Shown: one piece after another, positions 40,156-53,100 of the stretch
Numbering within the stretch: the first letter of the stretch is position 1
Layout: the number at the start of each line of letters is the position of its first letter
Assembly: GCA_963989385.1 (NCBI GenBank)
Contig: OZ022501.1
Location: forward strand, 87,838,979-87,902,978
Direction of reading: 5' to 3'
Length of the DNA: 64,000 nt
Origin: Ctena decussata
Lineage: Eukaryota; Mollusca; Bivalvia; Lucinida; Lucinidae
The notes under the pieces: model-generated
The model's input: the letters and a program-made list of their open reading frames with translations, nothing else
Told to the model about the DNA's origin: nothing
Databases searched by the model: none
Position numbers and translations under genes: made by a program

Positions 40156-40403
40156 TGCTCTGGAGGAACAGTCTTACAAAGACTGTTCCTCCAGGCCAAA
40201 TTTCATAGTTGTAGGGAATCTCCTTTATAGATATTTAGCCTTAGCAACAGCATAGCAACGACTTAAGTGGCTTTATGAATACGGCCCCAGATACCTAACT
40301 GTTGGCTCTATAAATTGGGTCACTTCCATAAATGGCCGATGTGTCAAGCGATCTCTGATCAGACTGCACTTATTTTCAGTCTGATCAGAGCCTTTGCTTG
40401 TCA

Positions 40404-41459
40404 CTGTCAGAGAGTAGCTTTTCCCCCCTAGTAGTTTTTCCCCCCGGAAAAATGACTATGGTTTTTCCATAGTAGAATTTCCAACCGGAAAAATGGCTAT
40501 ATAGTAGAATCCCCCCCCCCCGGAAATATGACTATATAGCCAATTTTCCCAGGGGAAAATCTACGAAAGGTTTCTTTTTGCATAGCCGTTTTTCCCCTCT
40601 ATAGTGGATTTTCCCCCTGGTAATATGATTGCAGAAAAACACGCTACACATTGGAATTTGCTCCTTCTTCAATCATAATAGTGGGGTGAAACAGAAATAC
40701 GAGTATCTGTCCGTAAACTATCGATGGATAACAGATGCTAGAACCGCATGCATGTGTTCATCAGTCTGTCTTATTTTTGTTTTTGGGAAAACAGGTAGGC
40801 ATTTTGCTTTTCCATGTTAGCCAAAAACAGCTATGAGTGTACGTTGTTATGTGCAAAAATTTGTACAATTGTGTGTTTGTACAAGCGTTCATCTGTGCGT
40901 GCGCGCAGCAGAGTGCCTGGACTAGTTTTCGCCTTCCATGCAGGAGTCGTGGGGTCGATTCCCATCGTGACACACGTCCAATAATTATTGTCAATGTAAT
41001 AAACTGCATGTTAAATCAAACATGACTGGATGAAACACCCGTTCGTACATCTTTCTGTAAGCTTGCATGCATATGTGACCTATATAAATATCTGCGATGG
41101 GAAGAAATCACACCTTCCTCGTTTCTTAAATTAGTAATTATTGATTATTATAAAAATATGGTTGCTAAATTTGCATATTGATTTTTTGGAATCAACCCCG
41201 TTTATTACCTTCGTTGAAAAACTGATGCATGTCTAGTGCGATTAAATCCGTGAAATGTCTCTGTTCCATTACGTTCCGTTTCGTTCCGTTCCGCAAAATA
41301 CCAATAGCCATACAAAATTCATTAATAGTCAATTTCCCGGTGGGGGAAAAAGACTATGGGGGGATAGTGGCTCTATGAGGTCCGGACAATCCACTATATA
41401 GTCGTCCTTCCTATAGCCAGTTTTCCGGGGGGAAAGGGGGAAAAACCACTCTCTGACAG
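40404..41459. repeat. Non-autonomous DNA element with CTGTCAGAGAGT ends
   Basis: CTGTCAGAGAGTAGCTTTTC on the left mirrors GAAAAACCACTCTCTGACAG-like sequence on the right. Subterminal TTTTCC.../...GGAAAA and ATAGTC/GACTAT words repeat in mirror order. A tRNA-like SINE head (box B GGTCGATTCCC) lies inside, near 40908-40972. Confidence 0.65.
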
Positions 41460-42823
41460 CCACCAATGTCACAGTGTTGCAAATAACATGATATGACTCA
41501 TATGTGATATGCACATGTCTAGTTCATCTTGCGTGTATGCGCTGTCTTGTTTGGGAATGTGCTGTTAATGGTTACTCTGACTAGAGTGTGCATCTGCACA
41601 GCCACATATATAAACAAATGCAGTTCGCATAGACGTAGTTTGCTCATGACGCATCTCACAGTGAAAGAGGAGCATTTAAGAATCAATCCATGGTTAACCT
41701 ACTAAACAGTTAAAGCTAAACACGCTAAAATAATACATTGTGATGTAAGTCGAGAAATAAATTGCAAAGAAGGATATTTTATCTTCTCTTTCACCCTGTA
41801 GTTATCAACGTCTTTTTCCGAGGTGAGATCAGGTGCACCGACTCCATTCCCACCCACCCACCCAGGAACCTCAACAGCTATGGCCCAAGACAGACGATTA
41901 GGAAAAAGATGTCTAATGCATTGAGAATTTGTAACAAGCCAAATCAATTAGTAGTGAATCATAGTGTCCGTATGTTGCTCAACGAAGGATCATTGCTGCT
42001 CAAAAAGGGCAAGTTGACTAATGATAAATGAGGTGATCCCGTTTGTCCTTCAAACTCCACCAATGCGTTGTATGTAAGAACCTCCGGTATTCTTGTGTCA
42101 TCTGTCTGAGAATATCATTGGTTTCTGAGAGACCCGGAGCAACATAAGGCTAAACGAATGTTTCGGTTTTTATGTAGGAATCTGATTAATGTTTTTGCAT
42201 GATGTATGTGCTCGTCAAGAATCAAACGCAATGTGCAATGTTAACGCGGAGCGATTCCACTGCGAAACGGAAGGCCGTCAAAGCCAATCACTTGTGTCGG
42301 ATCTTTCTTCAACTGTGTTGGCACTTAAGTGCGACACGACCGAATCAACAAAGCAGATTCGGTGTTCAGACGCCTTTGATTAATTTTCTTGTAACTGATC
42401 TGCTAAAACATATGCTGATGTGAGTAATATATGTCTCGAAAATATATCGCAAACACCTACTGATAGAAATAAAAGTGGATAATAAACTGATCACTGACAA
42501 AATTTACTAAGCTAAATCTCTTAAAAATTTGTTCTGCTTTGCTCTCTCGAAGCAAGGTACATATTTATATAAACGCGCTAGCGAGTTTTATCTTTCGAAT
42601 TCGATCAAGAAGCAGAGAAAAGTGAATCTCACTTGTTTACGGAGAGTTACTATTCAACCTGTCATTTCTGGTTTATTAGGCGTGGAATTTGCAGTCGCGG
42701 GACAAAACCTTGCAGAACAGTTGTACATCATAAAATACGTTTTATGGCCCATCCGAAAGTACATGAGCTCCAAGGATTAAGGGCTTATGGAATATATAAT
42801 GAGATGACTGTGAGGAAATAACA

Positions 42824-42905
42824 ATCCGGGCCTGAGCTGGATTCGAACCCATGATCTCTGGATTAAGACGAGCCAGATCATCTCACAACCATTAGAGCGG
42901 CTACT
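42824..42905 (-). repeat. tRNA-derived SINE head next to a splice donor
   Basis: On the minus strand, GTAGCCGCTCTAATGGTTG resembles box A and GGTTCGAATCC is an exact box B. It starts three bases after the GT of the donor of the exon at 42909. Confidence 0.6.
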
Positions 42906-42908
42906 TAC

Positions 42909-43038
42909 CCAGGAGGGCATGGCTGTGTATTACAATGTCTGAAATGATGGCTTGGCTTTGGCTGAGGAAAACAATAGCCATCATCAACCAGTGTCTCTCT
43001 GTACTTGTGGACACACACTGCAGTGGACGTGCTGATAC
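42909..43038 (-). CDS. ADAMTS-family gene, exon with rest of first TSP1 repeat
   Basis: Acceptor CTACAG|GT, donor CCTGG|GTAAGT; 130 bp, phase 1 to phase 2, matching both neighbours. It completes the repeat begun by CSHSCGK in the previous exon: Gly, then ISTSTAVC, VDDGYC, FRHC and TQPCPP. Confidence 0.85.
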
Positions 43039-43084
43039 CTGTAGGAATAACCAGATAGTCAAAACTAGAAATTAGCTTTGTGAA

Positions 43085-44978
43085 ACACTATGCCCCCAAC
43101 CATATGCTTTCTAATAAAGGTGTCAAACTTTAGAATGGCTAAAACTGAAAAGGAGTTACCATGTCTTTTCTAAAATATTTATCTCATCAAAAAAACAACT
43201 TCCTACGTCACGTGGTTCAAAAGCTGACAAAATGCCAAATTCATACACGGGACATAACTCCATCAAAATTTTATGCAATTCTCCCTTAACTCAATCAGTT
43301 AATTTACTCTCCATATCTGATCAGTATTCCAAATATCAAGGCCATAGCTAATCCTTTTTAAGATATCTTGCTAACAAGGTATTCATCTCATTTTTTGAAA
43401 GCGGCATATCTCCAAAAATGGGTATAACTCGGAAAAGAAAAATATTTTTTGTCAACTATTTTTTTCATGAGGATACATTTACGAATTTTCAAAATCTTAT
43501 GCCCAGTGGTTCTTCAACCCAGAAGCTGCATAAGTACTGAACATCAGGGGAAATAACTCCGTATTAATGAATGCCGATTTACCTAAACTATTCTCAAGTA
43601 TTTAACTTATCAAGAACTACTACTATACCAAAAACAGCTTCCTACCTCTAACGGTTCAAAAGTTTGAAAAAATTCCTAATTCAAACAAGGGTCATAACTC
43701 CACCAAAATTTTATGGAATTCTCCCAAAAGTTAAGCAAATAATCTACTTTTCATACCCAATCAGTATAACAAATATCAAGGCTACAACTACAAATCCTTT
43801 TTGAGAGTCCTTGCTAACAAGATATTCGTCGCATTTTTTTTTAAAAAAAGGGCATAACTCCAATAAAAGCATCGCAAACGACTGCGTGATACCCCGCCAC
43901 TGTAAACTTTTTTCACACACCGATTTTTCCAGATTTATTTTTTCTCTGTATAACCCCAAAACCTCATTGAACACGGATAAAAGTCTTTGTCATGATAGGA
44001 CACTTCATTACTCTGATCACTTACAATAAGCTTCTGATAAATCACTTACCAATCTAATCAAATACAATTTTAGTGATTTTAAACATGTGGCCATGGGGCA
44101 GGGGCAGACAACCCCTAAAGGGTCAAATTTTAATCACCACAAGAAGCTTTTTATTACTTCTATCATCAGATGTTGATTTCTGAAAATCTGTTTCACCCGA
44201 ATTTATATAGATTTTATCATCATTTGATGCATGTATATAGCCCGGGGACAGGGGAGAGAACTCCCATGGGGTAAATTTGAGCATCACTAGAGGCTTTCAT
44301 CACTGATCATTTGCTGTAAGTTTCAGAAAAATTGCTTCAAACTCTGATTTTATATGGAGTTTTTCATGATTTTATACATGTATATAGCCCCAGGGCAGGG
44401 GCAGATAACCCCTGATGATATAATTTCTGTGCTCATACAAAGCTTTTGTTACTTTGATCATGTTTGTGAAGTTTCATCATGATACTCCAAGTAGTAAAGG
44501 AATTAGAGGCCTGAAACCATTTTTTGTACATTGACAAGTGCCATAGTACATCTGTCAGAAATAATCGAAATTCGCCCATTAACAATCCCAAGCGAGACAT
44601 TCTTGGTAGAAATGCATGTGCAAAATTTGAAGGAAATCCGTTGATAAATACTTAAGTTATTGAACGGAAACGAAGTGCGGACAGACGGACAGACAGACGT
44701 ACGTACGTACTACGGACGGACGGACACACGGACAGCCAACGTGAAAACATAACACCCCGCCACTAAAGTGTGGCGGGGTATAAAAAGGGTATAACTCAGA
44801 GAAGAAAAAAAATACGTGTGAACTATTTTTCCATGAGAAAATTCATATATGAAAGTTCAAGACCCTAGTTGGCACGGTTCCAAAGTTACAGCAGGCATAA
44901 AAAAGTGTGACGCACGCACGGACGAACAAGCTAAAAGCAATATGCCCCACCGACTTGTTCAAAGTTGTGGGCATAATA
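43085..44978. repeat. Dispersed repeat with TTATGCCC-type ends and internal tandem copies
   Basis: Blocks such as CATAACTCCA(T/C)CAAAATTTTATG recur at about 43257 and 43692. The ends CTATGCCCCCAAC and GTTGTGGGCATAAT are inverted. The second internal copy is interrupted by 43889-44782. Confidence 0.55.
43889..44782. repeat. Nested element with ATACCCCGCCAC ends
   Basis: ATACCCCGCCAC on the left, GTGGCGGGGTATA on the right, consistent with a TA-flanked non-autonomous DNA transposon. A GACAGACGTACG microsatellite lies near 44690-44712. Confidence 0.65.
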
Positions 44979-45167
44979 AAGAGGGTTATCAGCTATGGCA
45001 ATATCAGCTTTGAAGTCGTGTGACAAAACAGGGCATATTCGGAACAAGCATGGCTACATATCTGAGTTTTGTCAGAGTTGGGCCGACGTGAACGCGGAAA
45101 ACATTTTCTTACAAGAAAGTACCAGAAAGTATAAAATAAATAAAATATACCAACAATGGTAACAGTA

Positions 45168-45275
45168 CCCAGCAGGCACATGACGTTGAAATGACGTCGT
45201 ACTGACATCGATGCGACGTGATGACGTCGCATCGACGTCAGTATGACGTCATTTTGACGTCATGTGCCCGCTGGG
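45168..45275. repeat. Palindromic element rich in TGACGT, copy 2
   Basis: A 108-bp near-perfect palindrome CCCAGCAGGCACATGACGT...ACGTCATGTGCCCGCTGGG flanked by TA on both sides. It contains many TGACGT/ACGTCA words, the CRE/ATF core. Confidence 0.85.
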
Positions 45276-45408
45276 TAATATGAATGACGTTAACTTTCTC
45301 TTTGAGACACTGTGAGTGTATTCAATTTGCTCTTTTTATCGAGGTACATGTAGATGGAACTCTAATCCTGTCGTGCTTACAGAAGTCTATATAAACGTTT
45401 TCACCTAC

Positions 45409-45547
45409 CTTTCCCACAAGAATGGGAACAATCTGCCCAGGCGGAATGTGTCCAGGTATACAAGGTAACGTTGTGGTTGCCTGCGAAGGCAGTGTAAGGC
45501 ATACTGTACTCGTACTGAACACCCTGGTTGTCTTCTTGGAGAAGCAG
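45409..45547 (-). CDS. ADAMTS-family gene, exon joining spacer to first TSP1 repeat
   Basis: Acceptor GTTTTAG|CTG, donor GGAAAG|GTAGGT; 139 bp, phase 0 to phase 1. Encodes LLLQEDNQGVQYEYSMP, the end of an ADAMTS spacer, then YTWTHSAWADCSHSCGK, the start of a thrombospondin type 1 repeat. Confidence 0.88.
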
Positions 45548-45945
45548 CTAAAACGAATCAATGGAATTGAAAAAGTATAGCATGCTCAAGTTGAACATGG
45601 AGGAAAACTCATAATATGATGTCAAATGTTGAAAGAAAAAAAAGACATAATCATTACAGTACCTTTAGTATACACCAACATGCGTGCATTTTGTTGCTTC
45701 TTTGCAGTTCATTGTCTATAGCTTATGAGAAAATAAGGATTTTTGTCAAGGTTCTAAGTAACTGTGGATGTAGGAATCGATAACAATGACTATACCAACA
45801 ATTTTATCACTTAATTTTGCACTCTTTTTAACTGCAATTCTGTTCAACACCTCACCTCAGACAAAACAAACATAAAATCAAATATTTCTTCTAAACCATC
45901 AACCTGTCCATTTTCATTTGTGGACTTATGCGTACACCTACTTAC
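45548..45945. other. Intron of the ADAMTS-family gene
   Basis: AT-rich; nothing recognised. Confidence 0.6.
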
Positions 45946-46031
45946 CATAACGACCAAGTTCTCACTGGTTGGTCCAACTGCTCTCATGATTTCCGGCGCA
46001 TCACTCTGTCTCTCGTAGTGAAACACCGTAC
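45946..46031 (-). CDS. ADAMTS-family gene, spacer-domain exon
   Basis: Acceptor TTGCAG|GT, donor TTATG|GTAAGT; 86 bp, phase 1 to phase 0, in phase with the next exon. Encodes TVFHYERQ, then [16 protein letters not shown], the middle of the ADAMTS cysteine-free spacer. The metalloprotease part of the gene would lie further upstream, beyond 46031 and probably beyond the window. Confidence 0.85.
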
Positions 46032-46890
46032 CTGCAACTGTAAACTTCCGCGGCCAGTCTATTGAGAAGCGTCAAGTTGGTTACTTATTCCCTATTCCCT
46101 ATTCCCGATTCTAATAACCCATATAGATATCGGTACTTTTACGTTGCGACATTAAATACTCTTGGAATATTAATCTTTTCCCTAGTCTGTAGTTGTCTGT
46201 CTGAGTACACCTCTACTCAGTCAGGTTGTTTGTCCGTCTGTCTGTTCGCATGTATTTGCTTTCGCATATGAAAAGGGTATATCTGTTCACTTCGAATTCT
46301 ATCAAGCATCGCCCCAAAAACTTCATGGAGATTATACTTTTGTTTTGTTGTGCCTGTCCATGCGTTCCTTCATTATTTTGTCCGTCCTTGCGTCTGCCTG
46401 TCCTGGAGGTATCCTGTCCTTTTAGTCTTTTGTCTTTACAGTGATAGCAAAGCAGGTGTGTAAGTTAACTAAGGCATTTGGAGGAACATATTGGTGCAAT
46501 TACTATAATACTATAACAGGCTGTCGTTGTTGTACATCGATGCGATCTTTTACCGTATGTGTATGTCTGTCTGTCCGTCTGATTTTGTTCGCATATACAT
46601 GCAAGTATATAAAATCAGCAGCAAAACGTATAGGATGTATCGTTGTTACCCTTTTGGAAGGGTTTTCGTGGTCCTGAGAAGCAAACAGGAAGTAACGGAA
46701 GTTGTTTCCCTTTGGAAAAATGGTGGCGAAAAACATGGAACAGTACCCGTGCACTTTATGGAAATACTGCTGTGTCCGTCTAGGTATGTATCTGTGTAAC
46801 CGTCCGTCCGTCCGGTTTTGTTTGTATTTATGCAGATCCAATTAGCAGTAGCTAGTAGATACAATTTTTTGTATGCACAAAGACACATAT
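46032..46890. other. Probable intron, no recognised feature
   Basis: Pyrimidine-rich stretches with several TGTCTGTCTG/CCGTCCGTCC words; short frames here look random. Confidence 0.4.
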
Positions 46891-47126
46891 GAGCCGCGAC
46901 AAGAGAAAACCAACAATGTGGTTGTGCGCTCAGCGCAGACTCAGATCAGCCTGTGCATCCACCCAGTCTGATCAGAGTCTTCGCTGTCCGCATGAAGGTA
47001 ACTTAGACCCTTAGCTACCCTTTGAGCACTTAACGAAGGGTCTGGTCAAACTTGGCGGAAACCTAGACTGATCTGAGTCTGCGCAGTGCGTATGACCACA
47101 TTGTAGGTTTTGTCGTGTCGCGGCTC
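46891..47126. repeat. MITE of the CGACACGAGAAAACC family, copy E
   Basis: GAGCCGCGACAAGAGAAAAC and GTTTTGTCGTGTCGCGGCTC ends; it borders the satellite directly. Confidence 0.85.
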
Positions 47127-47127
47127 A

Positions 47128-50100
47128 ATATGGAGGATATAATATGAAGATATGAAGTAATTTCACTGAGCCAATTTTGAAAAAAAAATATTTAAAGTTT
47201 TCTTCCATATGAAATGAAGTGAAATAATGTTGACGATTTCACCCTAACTTTAAAAGTGAGAGGGAGTTTTGAATGATACATTCTTTTGCGTGCATGAAAA
47301 CACAATTATGGAGCATACTATATGTCATTGAACATTTTAAGGAATTTCACTGAGCCAATTTTGAAAAAAAAAAACATTAAAAATTTTCTCCCATATGAAA
47401 TGAAGTGAAACAATGTTGACGATTTCACCGTAATTTATAAGTGAGGGTGAGTTTTGAATGACACAATCTTTTGCATGCGTAAAGACATATATACGGAGCA
47501 TGCGATATGAATATTTTAAGGAATTTCGCTGAGCCAATTTTGAAAAAAAACAACATTAAAAGTTCTCTCCCATATGAAATGAAGTGAAAGAATGTTGACG
47601 ATTTCACCGTAATTTTATAAGTGAGGGGAGGTTTGAATGATACAATATTTTGCATGCGTGAAGACGCATATACGGAGCATACGATATGAAAATCTTAAGA
47701 AATTTCACTGAGCCAATTTTGAAAAAAAAAATGATTTTTTTATCTTCCTTATTAATTTACGTCAAACAAAGATGACGATTTCAACGTTATTTTATAAGTG
47801 ATATGATATGAACATTTTAAGGAATTTCACTGGGCCAATTTTGATAAAAAGAAAAATGAAATTTTCTTGCATATTGATTTACGTGAAACAATGTTGACGA
47901 TTTCACCGTAACTTTATAAGTAAGAGGGAGTTTTAAATGAAACAATCTTTAGCATGCGCTAAGACACATATACGGCGTATATGATATGAACATTTTAAGG
48001 AATTTCACTGAGCCAATTTTGAGGTCCCATATTAATATACGGTAAACAATGTTGTCGATTTCACCGTAACTTTTAAAGTGAGAGGGAGTTTTAAATGATA
48101 CAATCTTTTGCATGCGTGAAGACGCATATACGGAGCATACGATATGAAAATCTTAAGAAATTTCACTGAGCCAATTTTGAAAAAAAAAATGATTTTTTTA
48201 TCTTCCTTATTAATTTACGTCAAACAAAGATGACGATTTCAACGTTATTTTATAAGTGAGACGGAGTTTTGAATGATACAATCCTTTGCATGCATAAAGA
48301 TATATATATGTAGCATATTATATGAACGTCTTAAGGAATTTCACTGAGCCAATTTTGAAGAAAAAAAATATAAAGTTTTCTCCAGTATGAAATGAAGTGA
48401 AATAATGTTGACGATTTCACCGTAATTTTATAAGTGAGGGGGAGTTTTGAATGATACAATCTTTTGCATGCATAAAGAAACATATACGGAGCATATGATA
48501 TGAACATTTAAAGGAATTTCACTGAGTCAATTTTGATAAAAAGAAAAATGAAATTTTCTTCCATATTAATTTACGTGAAACAATATTGACGATTTCACCG
48601 TCACTTTATAAGTGCCAGGGAGTTTTGAATGATACAGTCTTTTGCATGCGTAAAGACACATATACGGAGCATGCGATATGAATATTTTAAGGAATTTCAC
48701 TGAGCCAATTTTGAAAAAAAAAATTATTAACTTTTTCTTCTTTATGAAATGAAGTGACAGAATGTTCATGATTTCATCCTAAAATTATAAGTGAGAGGGA
48801 GTTTTGAATGATACAATCTTTTGCATGCATAAAGACGCATATACGGAGCATATGATATGAACATTTTAAGGAATTTCACTGAGCCAATTTTGAGAAAAAA
48901 AAATGAAATTTTCTTCCATATTAATTTAGGTCAAACAATGTCGACGATTTCACCATAACTTTATAAGTGAGAGAGAGTTTTGAATGATACAATCATTTGC
49001 AAGTATAAAGACATATATGTGGAGCATATGATATGAACATTTTAAGGAATTCACCGAGCCAATTTTGAAAAAAAAATAAAAGTTTTTCTTCCATATGAAA
49101 TGAAATGAACGAATGTTGAAGTTTTTATTCTAAATTTATAAGTGAGAGAGAGTTTTGAATGATACAATCTTTGAAAAAAAAAGCATTAAAAGTTTTCTCC
49201 CATATGAAATGAAGTGAAAGAATGTTGACGATTTCACGGTAATTTTATAAGTGAGGGGAGTTTTGAATGATACAATCTTTTGCATGCGTGAAGACGCATA
49301 TACGGAGCATATGATATGAACATTTTAAGGAATTTCACTGAGCCAATTTTGATAAAAAGAAAAATGAAATTTTCTTGCATATTAATTTAGGTGAAACAAT
49401 GTCGACGATTTCACCGTAACTTTATAAGTAAGAGGGAGTTTTAAATGAAACAATCTTTAGCATGCGCTAAGACACATATACGGAGCATATGATATGAACA
49501 TTTCAAGGAATTTCACTGAGCCAATTTTGAAAAAAAAAAAAAATGAAATTTTCTTCCATATTAATTTACGTCAAAAAATGTTGTCGATTTCACCGTAATT
49601 TTTTAAGTGAGGGGGAGTTTTGAATGATACAATCTTTTGCATGCGTAAAAACGCATATACGGAGCATATGATATGAAAATCTTAAGGAATTTCACTGAGC
49701 CAATTTTGAAAAAAAAAATATTAAAAGTTTTCTCCAATATATTAATTTACGTCAAACAATGTTGACGATTTCACCGTAACTATTTAAGTGAGACTGAGTT
49801 TTGAATGATACAATCTTTTGCATGCCTGAAGACGCATATACGGAGCATATGATATGAAAATCTTAAGGAATTTCACAGAGTCAATTTTGCAAAAAAACAA
49901 AAAAACATTAATTTTTCTTCCTTATTAATTAACGTCAAACAATACTGACGATTTCACCGTAACTTTATAAGTGAGGAGGAGTTTTGAATGATACAATCTT
50001 TTGCATGCATAAAGACACATATACGGAGCATATGATATGAACATTTTAAGGAATTTAACTGAGCCTGTTTTGAAAAAAAAAATATTAAAAGTTTTCTCCC

Positions 50101-53100
50101 ATATTAATATACGGCAAACAATGTTGTCGATTTCACCGTAACTTTTAAAGTGAGAGGGAGTTTTGAATGATACAATCTTTCGCATGCGTGAAGACGCATA
50201 TACGGAGCATATGATATGAAAATCTTAAGGAATTTCACTGAGCCAATTTTGAAAAAAAATGGATTTTATCTTCCTTATTAATTTACGTCAAACAAAGATG
50301 ACGATTTCAACGTTATTTTATAAGTGAGACGGAGTTTTGAATGATACAATCCTTTGCATGCATAAAAACATATATATGTAGCATATTATATGAACTTCTT
50401 AAGGAATTTCACTGAGCCAATTTTGAAAAAAAAAATATTAAAAGTTTTCTCCAGTATGAAATGAAGTGAAATAATGTTGACGATTTCACCGTAATTTTAC
50501 AAGTGCGGGGGAGTTTTGAATGATACAATCTTTTGCATGCATAAAGCAACATATACGGAGCATATGATATGAACATTTAAAGGAATTTCACCGAACCAAT
50601 TTTGATAAAAAGAAAAATGAAATTTTCTTTTATATTAATTTACGTGAAACAATGTTGACGATTTCATCGTCACTTTATAAGTGCCAGGGAGTTTTTAATG
50701 ATACAATCTTTTGCATGCGTAAAGACACATATAGGGACCATATTATGTGAACATTTTAAGGAATTTAACTGAGCAAATTTTGAAAAAAAAATAAATAAAA
50801 AGTTTCCTCATATATTAATTTACGTCAAACAATGTTGACGATTCCACCGTAATTTTATAAGCGAGAGGGAGTGTTGAATGATACAATCTTTTGCATGCAT
50901 AAAGACACATATATGGAGCATATTATATGAACATTTTAAGAAATTTCACTAAGCCAATTTTGAAAAAAAAAATTAAATATTTTATTCCATATGAAATGAA
51001 ATGAACGAATATTGACGATTTCACCCTAAAATTATAAGTGAGAGGTAGTTTGGAATGATACAATCTTTTGCATGCATAAAGACAGATATATTGAGCATAT
51101 GATATGAACATTTTAAGGAATTTCACTGAGCCAATTTGGAAAAAAAATATTAAAAGTTTTCTTCCATAGGAAATGAAATGAACGAATGTTGACGATTTCA
51201 TCCTAAATTTATAAGTGAGAGGGAGTTTTGAATGATACAATCTTTCGCATGTATAAAGACACATATAAGGAGCATATGATGTGAACATTTTGAGTAATTT
51301 CACTGAGCCAATTTTGAGAAAAAAAAATATATGTAATTTTCATCCATACTAATTTAAGTCAAACAATGTTGACGATTTCACCGTAACTTTATAAGTGAGA
51401 GGGAGTTTTGAATGATACAATCTTTTGCAAGCATAAAGACATATATATGGAGCATATGATATGAATTTTTAAGGAATTTCACTGAGCCAATTTTGAGAGA
51501 AAAAATATGAAACTTCTTCAATATTAATTTACGTCAAACAATGTTGACGCTTTCACCGTAAATTTATATATGAGAGGGAGTTTTGAATGATACAATCTTT
51601 CGCATGTATAAAGACACATATAAGGAGCATATGATATGAACATTTTGAGGAATTTCACTGAGCCAATTTTGAGAAAAAAATATGTAATTTTCATCCATAC
51701 TAATTTAAGTCAAACAATGTTGACGATTTCACCGTAACTTTATAAGTGAGAGGAAGTTTTGAAGGATACAATCTTTTGCAAGCATAAAGACATACATATG
51801 GATCATATGATATGAATTTTTTAAGGAATTTCACTGAGCCAATTTTGAGAAAAAAGATATGAAATTTTCTTCAATATTAATTAACGTCAAACAATGTTGA
51901 CGATTTCACCGTAACTTTATATATGAGAGGGAATTTTGAATGAAAAATCTTTTGCATGCATAAAGACATATATATGGAGCATACGATATGAACATTTTAA
52001 GCAATTTCACTGAGCCAATTCTGAGAAAAAAAATATGAAAGTTTCTTCCATATTAATTTACGTCAAACAATGTTGACGATTTCACCGTAACTTTATAAGT
52101 GAGAGGGAGTTTTGAATGATACAATCTTTTGCATGCATAAAGACACATATATGGAGCATATGATATGAACATTTTAAGGAATTTCACAGAGCCAATTTCG
52201 AAAAAAAAATTTAAATGTTTTCTTCCATATGAAATGAAATGAACAAATGTTGACGAACTCATCCTAAATTTATAAGTGAGAGGGAGTTTTGAATGATACA
52301 ATCTTTCGCATGTATAGAGCCACATATAAGGAGCATATGATATGAACATTTTGAGGAATTTCACCGAGAAAATTTTGAAAAAAAAAAATATTTTCTTCCA
52401 TATGAAATGAAATGAACGAATATTTACGATTTTACCCTAAATTTATAAGTGAAAGGGAGTTTTGAATGATACAATCTTTTGCAAGCATAAAGACATATAT
52501 ATGGAGCATCTGATATGAATTTTTTTAAGGAATTCCACTGAGCCAATTTTGAGAGAAAAAAATATGAAATTTTCTTCAATATTGATTTACGTAAAACAAT
52601 GTTGACGATTTCACCGTCACTTTATAAGTGCCAGGGAGTTTTGAATGATACAATCTTTTGCATGCATAAAGACATATATATGGAGCATACGATATGAACA
52701 TTTTAAGGAATTTCACTTAGCCAATTTTGAGGAAAAAAAAATATGAAAGTTTCTTCCATATTAATTTACGTCAAACAATGTTGACGATGTCACCGTTACT
52801 TTATAAGTGAGAGGGAGTTTTGAATGATACAATCTTTTGCATGCATAAAGACACATATATGGAGCATATGATATGAACATTTTAAGGAATTTCACTGAGC
52901 CAATTTTGAAAAAAAAATTAAATATTTTCTTCCATATGAAATGAAATGAACGAATATTGACGATTTCACCCTAAAATTATAAGTGAGAGGTAGTTTTGAA
53001 TGATACAATCTTTTGCATGCATAAAGACACATATATTGAGCATATGATATGAACAATTTAAGGAATTTCACTGAGCCAATTTTGAAAAAAAAAATATTAA

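Larger units (their letters stand above)
36929..40288. repeat. Palindromic MITE (CGACTTAAGTGG family) split by two insertions
   Basis: The outer parts 36929-36977, 38585-38645 and 40156-40288 together match the intact copy at 28818-29037. The interruptions each have their own target duplications. Confidence 0.85.
36775..42908. other. Intron with nested mobile elements
   Basis: From 36929 to 40288 a palindromic MITE is split by an hAT-type element and a LINE; 40404-41459 is another DNA element; 41460-42823 shows no recognised feature; a tRNA-like SINE head touches the exon at 42909. Confidence 0.7.
43039..45408. other. Intron with nested DNA repeats
   Basis: Mostly one mollusc-type repeat (43085-44978) with another inserted, then the palindromic element at 45168-45275. 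Confidence 0.6.

Noticed and set aside
28754..42905. Working tRNA genes
   Set aside because: The tRNA-like heads have box A/B words but are joined to repeat bodies or lack a sound cloverleaf, so they are treated as SINEs.
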